Origin: Acidocella sp. 35-58-6
GTDB lineage: Bacteria; Pseudomonadota; Alphaproteobacteria; Acetobacterales; Acetobacteraceae
Length of the DNA stretch: 6,020 nucleotides
Direction of reading: 5' to 3'
NCBI GenBank assembly: GCA_002281005.1
Contig: NCFD01000194.1
Coordinates: 1-6,020, forward strand
Part shown: piece after piece, positions 5,366-6,020 of the stretch
How positions within the stretch are numbered: position 1 is the stretch's first letter
Layout: every line of letters begins with the position of its first letter
The notes under the pieces: model-generated
Seen by the model: only the letters and a program-made list of their open reading frames with translations
Database searches by the model: none
What the model was told of the DNA's origin: nothing
Program-made: the position numbers and the translations under genes

Positions 5366-5875
5366 ATGACCGAAATTATCGCCGCCACCCAGCAAGCCTA
5401 CCGCGAGGCGATGTCGCGCCTGGGCGCGGCCGTTAACATCATTACCACCACCGGGCCCGAAGGCGATGTGGGGTTCACCGCCTCGGCGGTGTGTAGCGTG
5501 ACAGACACGCCGCCGACCCTGCTGATGTGCATGAACCGCAACGCCAAGCTCAACCCCATTTTCAAGGCGGCAGGGTTTTTATGCGTCAATGTGCTGGCAC
5601 CCGAGCACGAGGAACTCTCGCCGGTATTTGCCAGCGTCGGTGATATTCCGATGGCGGCGCGCTTCGCCATGGCCAGTTGGCAGCGCCTGACCACCGGCGC
5701 CCCGGCGCTGACCAACGCCGCCGCCAGCTTTGACTGCATCGTGGATCAGATCACCGAGATCGGCACCCACAGCGTGTTTTTCTGCACCGTGCAATCCATC
5801 AATTTGGGCACAGCACCTTCCGGGTTGATTTATCATGGGCGGTCGTACCACCCGATCAACCCCAAAGCCGCGTAA
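5366..5875 (+). CDS. Flavin reductase family protein (HpaC/RutF-like)
   Basis: The 169-aa protein is a NAD(P)H:flavin oxidoreductase of the short-chain HpaC/RutF type, which supplies reduced FMN or FAD to a partner monooxygenase. The hallmark flavin-binding stretch is nearly intact: FREAM-like YREAMSRLGAAVNIITT (12-28), GFTASAVCSVTDTPPTLL (36-53), CVNVLAPEHEELS (73-85), the nicotinamide-side IGTHSVFFC (132-140), and GLIYHGRSYHPI (153-164). Length matches the family (about 160-190 aa). Wording is between E. coli HpaC and RutF. No monooxygenase, rut or hpa gene is nearby, so the partner is unknown and I give no symbol. The ATG at 5366 follows the dinB stop by 8 nt with only a weak purine stretch as ribosome binding site, suggesting cotranscription with dinB. 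Its stop lies 6 bp from the stop of a converging gene. Confidence 0.9.
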   Translation: MTEIIAATQQAYREAMSRLGAAVNIITTTGPEGDVGFTASAVCSVTDTPPTLLMCMNRNAKLNPIFKAAGFLCVNVLAPEHEELSPVFASVGDIPMAARFAMASWQRLTTGAPALTNAAASFDCIVDQITEIGTHSVFFCTVQSINLGTAPSGLIYHGRSYHPINPKAA

Positions 5876-5881
5876 CCGAAA

Positions 5882-6020
5882 TTATGAGGCCGGTGGTACC
5901 GGCGGTTGGCCGTTGAGCGAGATGTCGTCGGTGACGCGGATGTTTTTGCCTACCGTCATGGTCAGCCCGTTCAGCCCCCAATCATAGCGGTTTAGCGTGC
6001 CCTCGGTGTGGATGGCGGTG
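5882..6020 (-). CDS. 3' end of an unidentified leftward gene (partial)
   Basis: The last 45 codons of an open frame enter from the right edge and end at TAA (5882-5884). Codon composition is like the neighbours. The fragment reads TAIHTEGTLNRYDWGLNG, then LTMTVGKNIRVTDDISLNG and a proline-rich end (QPPVPPAS). The NRYDWG wording followed by a beta-strand-like run recalls the C-terminal part of YceI-family lipid-binding periplasmic proteins, but this is too short for a firm assignment. The gene is convergent with the flavin reductase. A 6-bp GC stem (5889-5894 with 5898-5903) falls inside its last codons. Confidence 0.55.
   Translation of the reverse strand, partial: TAIHTEGTLNRYDWGLNGLTMTVGKNIRVTDDISLNGQPPVPPAS

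Noticed and set aside
5889..5903. GCCGGT/ACCGGC stem-loop just past the flavin reductase
   Set aside because: The stem is only 6 bp and no T-run follows on either strand, and it lies inside coding sequence of the converging gene, so I do not call it a terminator.

Overview
This is a compact, G+C-rich stretch of bacterial chromosome that is coding almost end to end. The proteins look alphaproteobacterial. The evidence is a deacetylase-xseB-ispA-tlyA gene order, a DinB polymerase with the N-terminal zinc-ribbon extension familiar in that class, and a Mak-type fructokinase. Rhodospirillales/Acetobacteraceae is a plausible guess, but the window cannot settle it.

Layout. A leftward block (3146 down to 54) reads TusA-like protein, histone-deacetylase-family amidohydrolase, xseB (exonuclease VII small subunit), ispA (farnesyl diphosphate synthase) and tlyA (rRNA 2'-O-methyltransferase). 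Three of its four junctions are extremely tight: an ATGA overlap, a 2-nt gap and a 0-nt gap. The block therefore looks like one operon. A 73-bp divergent intergenic region (3147-3219) separates it from a rightward block: a ROK-family fructokinase-like gene, a DinB-type translesion polymerase (1-nt stop/start overlap) and an HpaC/RutF-type flavin reductase (8-nt gap). At the right edge the 3' end of an unidentified leftward gene converges on the flavin reductase with only 6 bp between stop codons. At the left edge a strong hairpin followed by T4 overlaps the tlyA stop codon. It looks like a terminator for a gene arriving from the left.

Function. The genes are mostly housekeeping and do not form one pathway: isoprenoid precursor synthesis, ribosome methylation, DNA repair and tolerance, deacetylation, a sulfur-carrier-like protein and flavin reduction. 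I see no phage, transposon, CRISPR, toxin-antitoxin or defence cassette, and no convincing new system.

The interesting signals are local losses inside recognisable families. The ROK kinase lacks the whole cysteine zinc motif (CxCGxxGCxE), including the sugar-binding Glu. The TusA-like protein has Ser in place of the sulfur-carrying Cys. The DinB polymerase has Val after SIDEA and an incomplete clamp-binding motif. dxs, often found between ispA and tlyA in alphaproteobacteria, is absent here, and tlyA starts with TTG directly after the ispA stop.
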